Positions 38,845 to 48,381 of a stretch of DNA of 64,000 bases are shown one piece after another. The DNA lies in assembly GCA_006503475.1 (NCBI GenBank), contig RSEH01000166.1:44302-108301 (forward strand), read 5' to 3'. The notes below the pieces were generated by a model. The model did not search any database, was not told the DNA's origin, and saw nothing but the letters and a program-made list of their open reading frames with translations. The position numbers and the translations under genes are program-made. Each line of letters opens with the position of its first letter. Positions within the stretch are counted from its first letter, which is position 1. Source of the stretch: Stentor roeselii (Eukaryota; Ciliophora; Heterotrichea; Heterotrichida; Stentoridae).

Positions 38845-39946
38845 GTTACAAGATAGATACCTGAAACAGAATTTATCAAATGTTGGCAAATAAAATTTGT
38901 TACTAAAAACTACTGAAACTATTGAAATTTTTCTAGATATTAATTAAAGAAATTTCCAAGCTTTTGATAAGATTATTATAATCTAATAAATGGCCAGTTT
39001 TCGACAGACCGATGTTGATTGTATCAACAAGTTTAAAATTTGTTAAATCAGATGTTTTAATATTTTTAAGGCAGTTTGAGTAGATTTATTTAATATTCTT
39101 GGATTATCAAATTTATAATGGTTAGATAACTATAAAAAATTATAGGGTCGTTTAAGGGCTTAAGGCGAGCCCAAATTGGGATTATTTCTAAAATTTTGTC
39201 TAAGAGTATATAAAAATTATTGAGCACATCTTTAAATACTGAATTACGTACCTGGATGTAAATCTATCTGAGCATACAGAATTGATCTCTAATTTCAGAA
39301 CTAGTTTTTTAAATTAAATTTTAACCTTTATCACATAAAACAGTTTGGTCGAATGGCAAATGATTATCCTATAGCACTATGGATCATTTAATAATAATAT
39401 ATTATCTGATGATAGAAAAAATATATATCCATTCTTGAAATAAAATAATACAAATCATTATTTAAATTCATAACAAAAGAATTCATTAGAAGTTAATCAC
39501 ATTTCCCTATCAAAAATTACTGATTTTTTTCAAAGAGCAGATAGTAATTATTTGATCATTGCCAATCTTTGAATTTTAATTATTTGGCATAGCAAATTCT
39601 TCAAATATGATCTCTATTTAATTTATATTAAAAACATACTATAATCAAATCATTATTTTTATATATCAAATATACATCCTTAACCTAGATCATTCATCCT
39701 CACAGGTTTAAAAGTCTATAAGAATGTGTAAACTGGAAATTTAGGAGAACAAAATATAAATGGCTAGAATATTCTATTTTAAATATATTTTTTCATTTTC
39801 AGTAGAAAATAATTGATATCTAATTAATATTACTACCAGACAAAGGGTAATTACTTCTATGGATCTTTTGGTAAATTTTACTTTTTCTGAAGAGTTTTAT
39901 ATAATAGTTTTAAATATTAATCAAAATAATTCCTTGAATTAGGAAG

Positions 39947-40015
39947 TGATGGCTTAGTTGCTAACGGTGGCTGAGCTTGCATTCAAAAATTCTTTGGTAA
40001 CTAATAAAGCCATTG
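39947..40015. other. imperfect 69-nt hairpin, possible small structured RNA
   Basis: ATGGCTT (39949-39955) pairs with AAGCCAT (40007-40013), with two outer G-T wobbles. After a 4-nt bulge (40003-40006), AGTTGCTAA (39956-39964) pairs with TTGGTAACT (39994-40002), two of these pairs being G-T wobbles, leaving a 29-nt loop. The 45 bases 39949-39993 are about 42 percent G+C in a region near 22 percent. It is not a tRNA: no B box. Confidence 0.4.
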
Positions 40016-40687
40016 ATAAAATTATATTTTATATAAAAAATTAATAAGATAACTAGCACCAATGAAAAATGGCTTAAATATAAGATAAATATTAGATAAA
40101 CTAAATTTACAATTAGTTAAAGAAAAATATAATTATTATCAGATTGAATATCCAGAAAGGTTATATAAATGAGAATTAAAGTTAATATTCTGATTGAGTT
40201 TGATTTTGATAATTAAGATCTAGCATTTCAAATATATATCATAATTTTATTTTTTGAGTCTTCTCACCTTAATAATGATCATACGTATTAAATGTCGATA
40301 TTAAAGGATATTACTTGATTAATAATCAAATATTCTAGGAGTTTGAATCTCGAATTAGGGGAAAAATTAAAAATACTCTGGTTATTTTAAAGATGACATT
40401 GTTATACATAAAAATTCTTCAAAAAAGATAAAGACTTAAAAATTTCAACTATACTAAATAGTTTCGAGCTTGATTTAGAGTCTTTCGTTAGATGAAACTA
40501 CGAGATTTTGAAATTCATCACTTACGTAAATCAATTTTATAAATTATTTTCAGATTCTCTTTGTAAAGAGGTTCTATGAAAATTTTAATTGATGAAAGCT
40601 CTGATTATTTGAATCTAATTAATATATTTCAACTCACAATAATTCAAATATTAAATACTAATATATAAGACATCAGAAATTATAAAA

Positions 40688-41107
40688 ATGCAGTGTGCAA
40701 TACTTAACTGTACGAAAGAAAAGCATAAATTGTGCAGAAGGAGACCTGGTAAAAATAAAAGAAGAAAGAAGCTTATCAGGTGTCCAGAATGCATGAAAAC
40801 GTTTGCTTATAAGCAATCTCTGCGTGAACATATGTTTATCCATCTCAACATCAAGCCTTATCAATGTTCTGTATGTGAAAAGAGTTTCCAGTATGGCAGC
40901 CAACTACACTTTCATAAAAAGAAACATTCCTCAACAGCCCAAATAAAATGGCCGAAACTGACAGATTTATTAGAAAATGAAAGAAAAGTTAAACCAGAAC
41001 TTATGCTGCTTACTGAAATCGTTAGACTTCCCCCAATATGCACAGTACAAACTTATTTACTACCTCATCCAAGAGAGTTTTTCAATACTTTGATTAATCT
41101 AGAATAG
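40688..41107 (+). CDS. small C2H2 zinc-finger protein
   Basis: 139 residues. Two classical C2H2 fingers at ~35-83: C-P-E-C-x12-H-x3-H, then a LNIKPYQC linker matching the TGEKPYxC pattern, then C-S-V-C-x12-H-x3-H. A basic segment (RRRPGKNKRRKKLIR) precedes them and may act as a nuclear signal. The N-terminal CAILNCTKEKHKLC may add a third metal site. The C-terminal ~55 residues are unrecognised. Probably binds nucleic acid. It lies alone in an AT-rich, gene-poor island, unlike the compact surroundings. Confidence 0.75.
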   Translation: MQCAILNCTKEKHKLCRRRPGKNKRRKKLIRCPECMKTFAYKQSLREHMFIHLNIKPYQCSVCEKSFQYGSQLHFHKKKHSSTAQIKWPKLTDLLENERKVKPELMLLTEIVRLPPICTVQTYLLPHPREFFNTLINLE

Positions 41108-41459
41108 AATAATATTTGAATAATGAAATGGTAAGTTTGAGATGGTATCTGAATTAATGAAAAATTATATGAATTTATAGTAGTTCATTGAATTTACTTA
41201 AGTCCTAATAGAAGTTAATGATCCATAATCACTTTATAAAGATTTAAATTTTATTTTAAATAATCTAAATTCACTATTCTACCTTATGCATTTTATAGAA
41301 AGTAAAAGGTAAAAGTTATATAAATGAATACTTATTTGAGATATCAGGATTCAATGAAAAACACTTTGATAAAATCCAGTCAGCCAAAATAATGTTTTTT
41401 AATACTTTGAAATGATAATGAAATTCAGTCTAAACCTTAATCACTAAATTCGAAATTAT
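41108..41459. other. 352-bp AT-rich spacer
   Basis: Between convergent ends of the zinc-finger gene and the Cys-tailed gene. No gene, RNA or repeat recognised. Confidence 0.45.
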
Positions 41460-41735
41460 TTAAAAAATCCTGCAACAACATTTATCAGGTTCAGCCTTTC
41501 TTGATTTTTTATCACGAGAATTCTTTAAGGCTGATTCTTGTCCTGATCTTAAAGGAACATCAACTAAATCTCGTTGGTTGAGAGAAATATTAGGAGTAGG
41601 TTTAATTGTACTATCTGATTCAGATGTCGCGATATGCTCACTCATAATTTGATCTTTTTCACTAAAAGACCGAATAAGAGAAACTGATAAAGTAGAAATT
41701 CTTTCGCCTGAGTTGCTGCAGTTTTCATCTGACAT
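41460..41735 (-). CDS. small protein with Cys-rich C-terminal tail (CCCRIF)
   Basis: 91 residues: Ser-rich, polar, with no folded domain visible, ending DKCCCRIF. Three adjacent Cys residues at the very end suggest palmitoylation; the last four residues only loosely fit a CaaX box. The ending resembles that of the 22656-23549 protein (CSCFIF). Preceded by an A/T-rich leader (ATTAAA before ATG). Probably a lipid-anchored membrane-associated protein, unproven. Confidence 0.5.
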   Translation of the reverse strand: MSDENCSNSGERISTLSVSLIRSFSEKDQIMSEHIATSESDSTIKPTPNISLNQRDLVDVPLRSGQESALKNSRDKKSRKAEPDKCCCRIF

Positions 41736-42414
41736 TTTAATCTTATATGCATTTTCGGCCTTGGTCTAAGTATTCACATTTGATGATAATTAAGACTATT
41801 TAGGACTTGAGAAGTGTTTTGTTTTAAGATATTAAATATAGCTTATATTTTTCGATTTGTGATTAACTTTCCTGTCTTAAGATGGAATTTTTTAGTTAAA
41901 ATTTTGAATTGGACAATGATTTTAAAGTATTTTTGTAGTTTTATATGATTTTCTTTTATTGAAGAAGTTTGGTCTTGATAAGTTTCTAGATAAAGTATTC
42001 TGTATTTGAACAAGATACTTAATTAATAAAATTGATGTAAATCATAGCACCTAAAGTATATATCAAAAAATTTGTTTATTAGAGATTCCATATAAGTGAA
42101 GACTACAAGTAATGCCATAGTTTACTATTGAGACTTCAATGATAGTCTATAGACCTTGAATCTTATACGTAGTTTAAACCTCTATTTAACATAAAATTTG
42201 ATAGTTATTATTCAAATTTCTTTTTCAGAATGATTCAAATTATTCATCGATGAGAATAAAAGAAAGTTTTTAAAAAGTAATTAATTCATTTAACCACTAC
42301 TTTAAGTAGTTTAAGTAAACTAAAGTACCATCAACTTTAAATACCTTTCCAATATTTCTAATCATAAAACCTAAAAATACAATCAACTAATTCTAACGCA
42401 TTCTAAACTCAAGT
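41736..42414. other. 679-bp AT-rich spacer
   Basis: Between the Cys-tailed protein start and the 3' end of the next minus-strand gene. No coding frame, RNA or repeat recognised. Confidence 0.45.
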
Positions 42415-43860
42415 TTATCTAATAACCTCTAAAATAATAGAATCTACATATCCAGATTCAGTCAACTTCTTGACCAAAACTTTATTTTTCAGCTCCAATA
42501 GAGAATCAGCTCCTTCATCACAAAGATTTGAAGACTTAAAACTTGATATACACTCATTGATCCAAACCTGTGTATTTTTTTGAGCAAACTTCAACTTTTT
42601 ATTAAGATCTTCACTTCCAGTCTGAATCTGATCAAAACAAATTTCCTTAGTTTTTTGAGCGAAAAACGATTTGATAAACTTTTCAATCCTTTTATTAAAT
42701 CTCGACTCTTCAAACATTTTCTCCATTTTAAAGGACCTGGAGGTTTTTTTCCGTGATTCATTCTCAGAAATATCAGTATTATCAGAGCAGTACCCGTCTT
42801 TTTCATTTATTTCCCTGAAAGCCTTAGACCTGAAATTTTTTAACAAAAGAGCTTTCGCAGATTTATTAACAAGATATTCACGATTCTCATCATTTAACCC
42901 ATTTTCATCTTTTTTCAAAAAACTTTTAAAATTTTTCCCAAAATCAAAAAAATCATTTTTTTTAAACTCGCCTTTCTGAAAGTCTCTAGGAAAAACTGTG
43001 AAAATTACTGAAATTTCTTCAAAGATTTCCACAAGTTTCTGAATTCCTTCAACATTTGTGTATTTTTGTGTTGCCGAATAGAAAATCATTGCTTTTTCTA
43101 CCAGATCTGCTTAAAAGGTACCTTTATCTATTGAGCCTTTTTTTACCAGGTCCAGAATACTTTTGAATGTTTTTACTGCAAGTCCTGGATTCGCGCAGAT
43201 GCTTTTAAAAACTTCTAAAACAGAGTTTCTCGGAAACTCTTTACCTACGAGGGTTAGAATTGACTTGAATAGGTCAGAGTCGAAATGAGTGATGGGAAGT
43301 GCTTTAATCCGTGAAATGGTGAACCAAGAGACCAGTTCTGACAGTTTTTTTTCATTATTTCTTGATTTTTTCATTTGTTTTAACTGGTTTCCTGAGGTAA
43401 GTCCAAGGCTTATCGCAAGGTCTTCAATGATTCCAATCAAAGTGGTATTAAATGACTGCCCAGCCTTTAGACACTTCAATTCTTGTTCAAGGACTCGAAA
43501 CCTGTTATCCGAGCATTTTTCGAAGTTTAACAATTTGAATGATCTCCACAAGTCTCCAGTGAATATCTTGTTAGAAGTCGTTGTTTTCAATAAAGCAGTG
43601 ATAAAATTCTTCATTTTTCCATTTGGGTTATTTTGGGGAGTAGGAGATTGACTTTTGTATCGGTCTTTTGAATTGCTTTCATGAGATATGCTTCGATTAT
43701 AGGTTCTTCGATAGGTATTGCCCCTGCTGCAAGAGCGAGGTCCATGGTTTGAATGAGACCTATCTCTCATCAAAGCGAGATTTAAGAGCTTATGCCTGAT
43801 TCTGCTATCTGCTAAAATTTCAAAGTTTATTCGACCTAACGACTTGCTTGAATTTTCCAT
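42415..43860 (-). CDS. unknown helical protein (2 exons)
   Basis: Exons 43860-43122 and 43106-42415 (minus strand) give 476 residues. The N-terminus is Arg/Ser/His-rich (RDRSHSNHGPRSCSRGN), then a long helical region (~100-300) and a Lys-rich C-terminal half. No family recognised; the helices may form a repeat fold, but I cannot support that. It starts 26 bp after the AROM stop on the same strand. Without splicing the first frame ends in TAA at the intron. Confidence 0.75.
43107..43121 (-). other. 15-nt intron
   Basis: Minus-strand sequence gtaccttttaagcag, phase 1. Removal deletes an in-frame TAA and fuses two adjacent frames through a new GAT codon (SIDKDLVEK). A at position 10. Confidence 0.9.
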
Positions 43861-43886
43861 TTAAATATGGACTTTTCCTATCAACT

Positions 43887-46800
43887 TTAACTAAAACTTA
43901 AGTAATATGAAACTATTGCTCGGGTTATGCTTCTCCCTGTGAAAAGTGGGAACTGGTGCAATGCCATATAGAGATACATGTCTTTTCCTGTGATTAAAGT
44001 CGATCCTGCATTTAAAGCTTGTTGGCCGATGAATGTTGGGTCAGGAAAATACGCAGCTTCTACGACTATTGAGTCTTTTGATAAACCTGTTAACTTCACT
44101 TCTGAATTTCCTGGAATAGTGCTGATTATCAAATCACTGTCTTGAATTTCTTCTAAGTTTGTTGTGGTTTTGCACTTCCATTCGCTTGTAAGTCTTTCAG
44201 CTGATCGATTCCAAAGAGTTATATCTGAAAGTCCTAAACGATCAAGTGCATATAGTGCAGCTTTGCTTGTACCTCCAGCTCCTAAGATTGCTGTTTTGCA
44301 AGTTTTAAGATTTTTTCTGTTTTGTAAGGCGAATTGAATGGGGTAGTAAAGTCCATGCCAGTCGGTATTATGTCCGATAAGCCAATGTTTATACTTAACA
44401 ATAGTATTAACAGACCCAACAGCTTTAGCTTCATCAGAAATAATATCAAGAAAAGGCATAATAGTCTGCTTAAAAGGAATAGTAATAAGCATTCCCATAC
44501 ATCCTGGTTGTTTTAAAGTTTCTACAACAATCCCAACATCATCTGTTTGAAGAAACTCAAGATTCCAATCAATTCCATACTCCTTAAACAGTGCATTATA
44601 AAGCCTAGAAGCAGGACTTCTGCTGATATTATTCCCTGAAAGATAAACCTTCAAATTTTTCTCCTTCACCGAGAAGCTCTCTTGAAAATCAACAAGTTCC
44701 TGAAAAGAAAGCTGTCCTTTTCCCATCGGCACATCAACTCTAACAGGACTGAAGAAAGTATTTAAAACTCGAGTAATAGAATTTTGAATACCAAGAGCAA
44801 AAACGATTTCAGGTGACTTTGAAACAACAGTCGGTGTATAAGGCGCAATGAATTTCAAGATATCAGGACTAAGTGCTTTCATTTGTTTATAAGTTAATTC
44901 AGCATTTTCCGTCGATTCCGAGTGATAACTGAGAAGAATCCTGGTACTTCCCGCATGCTTCTTCAAATGCAAGTAGTTCAAATACCATTCAGCTCCAGGT
45001 TCATACTGAACATCAATAAAATCAGGTATAAACCTTAAAGAGTGTTTTAAAATCTTCCAGTACTTTTGATCAACATCTCCACGATACGTGAAAATTGTTT
45101 GAATTCCAAGAACTAAATCTTTCACTCCAGTTAAATCCTTATAAGCCTTCTGCATCTTTGAGTAACAATCAGAGCGAATTTCAAGAGCCGTTAAAAACTT
45201 TGACTGCTGAATGACTTCTTTCTTGGTTTTTTCAGTGATACAGCCGAAAGCGCTGTAATTTGCTGGAATTTTCGCCTTCTGCCCCAAGACCTTATCAACA
45301 AACATCAAAAAGTTCTCTCTAACAACAGGCAAGTCTCTAACTGTGAAGTAAAACTGAAAATCAGCAACTTTCGAGTAAAGTCCTCGTCTTCTTTGATAAG
45401 CTTCTTCGAAGTTAACAGCGAAGCGATGAGGACTTTCTTCTTCAAGGTTCTTTTTTGCTATCACCTTGCTAGTCCTGATCCAAACAACAGGAAAATGATT
45501 CAAAAGGACAGGAACAGCTTTTGGGTACTCGACGATTCCTCCTCCACAAATAATGACAGTTTTTTCATCATTTAAACAACTGACAAGCTCTTCATATTCA
45601 AGATGTCTGAAAGCTTGAATGCCATTTTCTTCAATCCAAGTTGCAAGGCTTTCAACCTGCAACTTTTCCTGCACAAGGGTGTCGATGTCTTTGCATTTCC
45701 AGTGCAATTCTTCAGCTATTGCTTTGCCTTGCGTGCTTTTTCCCACTCCTCGCATTCCGATGATGACCAGATTTTTTGGGACTTTTTTAGATTGGCCTGC
45801 ATCAAGATGAAGACCTGTCAATGAAAGAGATTTCCAGAAGTTAGGGAAAGTCTTGCTTACAACGTGTTTTTCTTTTATTTGAACTGATGGAAGAAGGCTT
45901 GAAAGAACACTGAAGCCCATCGCGATTCGGTGGTCGTTGTAAGTTGATATCTTTGCATGACCTCGCAGATGGCCTCCGTGGATTAACAGACCGTCGGGCT
46001 TTTCTTCGGCGTAAACGCCGAGCTTGCTTAATTCTGTTACTACTGCAAGGATCCGGTTGGATTCTTTTACTCGTTGATTGGATATGCCGGAGATCTCGCT
46101 CGTGCCGGAACATGTCGCCATTAATACTGATGCAGTTATGAAACTGTCTGTGCAGTTGTTCATGTCGACTTTTGCAGGGGTTAATGGCTTTCCGGTTACT
46201 TTTGTTGAGTCGGTACTGATTTCGACCTCACATCCCATCTTCTCTAAAACCCTAACAAACTCCAGTTCTCCTTGCAAACTGCTAGATCCAAGTCCACGTA
46301 CTTCAACAGTTTTCTGATGAGCAGCAGCCAAAGCAAAGAAGTAAGAAGCAGACCCCGCATCAGGTTCAATCAAGATATTCCCAGGTGACTTATAAGGTCT
46401 ATTTTTAACCAAATACTGAGAAGGACTGATCATTTCAACCTGAGCTCCGAATATTCTCATGGCTTCAATAGTCATTTTGATATAAGAGAAACTTGTAGGT
46501 TCTTCTTGCTTAGTCAAAAAAACCGTAGTTTCTTTAGAGAAAAAAGGAGCTGCCATTAAAATCGAACTCACATACTGAGAACTGATACTTCCATCAATGT
46601 GGACTTCACCACCTTCAAAGCCCCCACCTTCGATTTGAATGGGAAGAAAGCCTGCGTTTCCTAAGTACTTGCTTCGAACTCCTGAAATGTTTATCGCGTC
46701 GATCAAGTCCTTTATTGGACGCTCGTGCATCCTTTTTGAACCTTTCATAATTGTGCTTCCCTTTAGAAGTAAACAAGTCATTGCTAGAAACCTTGCGACT

Positions 46801-48092
46801 GTCCCTGCGTTTGACACGTAAAGTTCTGAAGAGATTTCTGGGAATTCCAAACCTGTTACTTCCAGGTCTTCTCCTAAACGAGTAATTTTACTTATTCCGA
46901 GAGTTGTCAGACAATCGATCATTACCAGAGTGTCTTCGCTTATTAGAGGGGATTTTATTATGGTTGTTTCTTTGCATAGGGCTGAAAGGAGGATGAATCG
47001 GTTTGTTAGGGATTTAGAACCTGGAATTACCAGGCCATCAAACGAGTTAATTTTTCCAGATACTGATACCGTATTACAAGTAAGACTTAAAAACAGTTCA
47101 CTCGAAACATTAATCGGAACCGGTTCAATTTCCCCAATTTTCTTCGGCACAAAAATGGGAATATCCTGATTCCTTCTTTTTTTATCTAATTTCGCCTTAG
47201 CAAGAAGTAACTCAGTAGGAATTTCGGGCATTTTCCAAGGTAACTCATACAAACAAAGAGTTTCCTTAAACTCCTCAGGGTCAATTTCCGTCCTATTCAA
47301 AAAGCTAGCAATTTGTACTTCCACAAACATTCCAATTCCAACACAAAGTCCATGATTAAAGTCCTGCAACTCCGCTTCAACAGCATGTCCAACAGTATGT
47401 CCAAAATTGAGAATCATTCTCAAATTCGACTCAAATTCATCTTTTTCCACAACAGAAGCTTTTAACTCAACAGCTCGTCTGACGACATTCAAAGTGCATT
47501 GCAAGTCGTTAATTAAGTAATGAAGGCCTCTGTCTTTAAGAAGTTGATAAAGGTCCTTATCCAACATTGAGGCGATTTTCAAGATTTCTCCCATGCCAGC
47601 AGACCACATCAGCCTGGGAAGTGTCCTGAGGAACTGCAGGTCGATGTAGACCACTGACGGTCGGTAGATGCTGCCGATTAGGTTCTTTCCGTGAGGGGTG
47701 TCGACAGCGTTTTTGCCCCCGATGGTAGAATCTGCCATTGAAAGAAGCGAGGTGGGGATTAGTATTAAGTCGACCCCTCTCATGAAAGTGCTCGCGATGA
47801 AGCCTACTAGGTCACTGATCATTCCTCCTCCGAAACCGATGATTGTGGATTTTTTAGAACACCCACTCGATAATAGGAAGTCTTCGAGTATTTGTTTTGA
47901 CTCTCGAGTCTTTGATGACTCACCTGCTTGGACTACCTTGAATGGGATTTTTAGACTGGTGATGAAGGAGTTGTGATGGAAGAAGACGTTTGAGTCTGTT
48001 ATAAGGTAACAGTCTTTGGAGGATATTATCGATGGACTAAGGTAGTCTATCCCGATGAAAATTTGGCAGGACAGACAGTTTAATTGTTCCAT
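43887..48092 (-). CDS. AROM: pentafunctional AROM polypeptide of the shikimate pathway
   Basis: 1401 residues carrying five enzymes for steps 2 to 6 of chorismate synthesis. 3-Dehydroquinate synthase ~1-340 (GFGGGMISD at 86-94, GGKNAVDTPHGK, FGHTVGHAVE). EPSP synthase ~350-765 (PGSKSLTNR at 357-365 with catalytic Lys360, NAGTVARFLA, RVKESNR, DHRIAMGFS); the fungal-AROM-like Phe follows the Arg in NAGTVARF. Shikimate kinase ~773-940 (Walker A GMRGVGKST 779-787). Type I 3-dehydroquinase ~965-1135 (His1057 in SYHS, Schiff-base Lys1080 in DILKFIAP). Shikimate dehydrogenase ~1147-1401 (catalytic Lys1208, Asp1244 in GHNTDW, GAGGTSKA 1271-1278). All key residues I checked are present, so all five activities are plausible. 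Domain order and length match fungal and ciliate AROM. Cytoplasmic. Single open frame. Confidence 0.97.
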   Translation of the reverse strand: MEQLNCLSCQIFIGIDYLSPSIISSKDCYLITDSNVFFHHNSFITSLKIPFKVVQAGESSKTRESKQILEDFLLSSGCSKKSTIIGFGGGMISDLVGFIASTFMRGVDLILIPTSLLSMADSTIGGKNAVDTPHGKNLIGSIYRPSVVYIDLQFLRTLPRLMWSAGMGEILKIASMLDKDLYQLLKDRGLHYLINDLQCTLNVVRRAVELKASVVEKDEFESNLRMILNFGHTVGHAVEAELQDFNHGLCVGIGMFVEVQIASFLNRTEIDPEEFKETLCLYELPWKMPEIPTELLLAKAKLDKKRRNQDIPIFVPKKIGEIEPVPINVSSELFLSLTCNTVSVSGKINSFDGLVIPGSKSLTNRFILLSALCKETTIIKSPLISEDTLVMIDCLTTLGISKITRLGEDLEVTGLEFPEISSELYVSNAGTVARFLAMTCLLLKGSTIMKGSKRMHERPIKDLIDAINISGVRSKYLGNAGFLPIQIEGGGFEGGEVHIDGSISSQYVSSILMAAPFFSKETTVFLTKQEEPTSFSYIKMTIEAMRIFGAQVEMISPSQYLVKNRPYKSPGNILIEPDAGSASYFFALAAAHQKTVEVRGLGSSSLQGELEFVRVLEKMGCEVEISTDSTKVTGKPLTPAKVDMNNCTDSFITASVLMATCSGTSEISGISNQRVKESNRILAVVTELSKLGVYAEEKPDGLLIHGGHLRGHAKISTYNDHRIAMGFSVLSSLLPSVQIKEKHVVSKTFPNFWKSLSLTGLHLDAGQSKKVPKNLVIIGMRGVGKSTQGKAIAEELHWKCKDIDTLVQEKLQVESLATWIEENGIQAFRHLEYEELVSCLNDEKTVIICGGGIVEYPKAVPVLLNHFPVVWIRTSKVIAKKNLEEESPHRFAVNFEEAYQRRRGLYSKVADFQFYFTVRDLPVVRENFLMFVDKVLGQKAKIPANYSAFGCITEKTKKEVIQQSKFLTALEIRSDCYSKMQKAYKDLTGVKDLVLGIQTIFTYRGDVDQKYWKILKHSLRFIPDFIDVQYEPGAEWYLNYLHLKKHAGSTRILLSYHSESTENAELTYKQMKALSPDILKFIAPYTPTVVSKSPEIVFALGIQNSITRVLNTFFSPVRVDVPMGKGQLSFQELVDFQESFSVKEKNLKVYLSGNNISRSPASRLYNALFKEYGIDWNLEFLQTDDVGIVVETLKQPGCMGMLITIPFKQTIMPFLDIISDEAKAVGSVNTIVKYKHWLIGHNTDWHGLYYPIQFALQNRKNLKTCKTAILGAGGTSKAALYALDRLGLSDITLWNRSAERLTSEWKCKTTTNLEEIQDSDLIISTIPGNSEVKLTGLSKDSIVVEAAYFPDPTFIGQQALNAGSTLITGKDMYLYMALHQFPLFTGRSITRAIVSYYLSFS

Positions 48093-48148
48093 TTATGGAG
48101 AATAATGCGTTTTTTGGGGATAATATGGAAGTCTAGATGGATTTAGAC

Positions 48149-48353
48149 AGGGTGTTAGGGCAAGTCTCTGAATTCTTTTATTTCTAGATACTTAGGTGTT
48201 AGGGTGTTAAGGCAAGTCTCTAAATTCTTTTATTTCTAGATACTTGAAAGATCTTTAGGGTGTTAGGGCATGTTTCAATATTCTTTTATTTCTAGATACT
48301 TAGGGTGTTAGGGTATTCGAGCAAGTCTCTAATTCTTTTATTTCTAGTTACTT
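48149..48353. repeat. minisatellite with heterotrich-telomere-like cores
   Basis: Four imperfect copies of about 45-57 bp at roughly 48149-48193, 48194-48244, 48245-48301 and 48302-48353. Each has a G-rich core built on TGTTAGGG (GGGTGTTAGGG in three copies; GGTGTTAGGGTGTTA in copy 2) and a shared tail AATTCTTTTATTTCTAGATACTT. As I recall, CCCTAACA (complement TGTTAGGG) is the reported telomere unit of Stentor and Blepharisma. It lies between the AROM start and the transporter stop. Confidence 0.85.
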
Positions 48354-48381
48354 TAAAGACCATTCAAACTTTTAAACTAGC

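Larger units (their letters stand above)
38620..40687. other. 2-kb AT-rich gene-free region
   Basis: Sampled 60-base stretches are near 22 percent G+C. I found no open frame with coding character on either strand, no tRNA and no repeat array. It holds an 8-bp perfect inverted repeat at 38823-38844 and an imperfect long hairpin at 39947-40015 with locally higher G+C. Confidence 0.5.

Noticed and set aside
39156-39172. GGGCT/AGCCC hairpin as a terminator
   Set aside because: A 5-bp stem only, far from any gene end; expected by chance.
39947-40015. tRNA gene (7-bp closing stem)
   Set aside because: No B-box, no anticodon arm of correct length, and the inner pairing is continuous rather than cloverleaf.
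41460-41735. Spurious frame
   Set aside because: Kept as a low-confidence gene because of the clean ATG, the A/T leader and the distinctive CCCRIF ending; dismissing it was not justified.
46250-46257. CCCTAACA telomere unit inside AROM
   Set aside because: A single 8-mer in conserved coding sequence with no repeat around it; chance.
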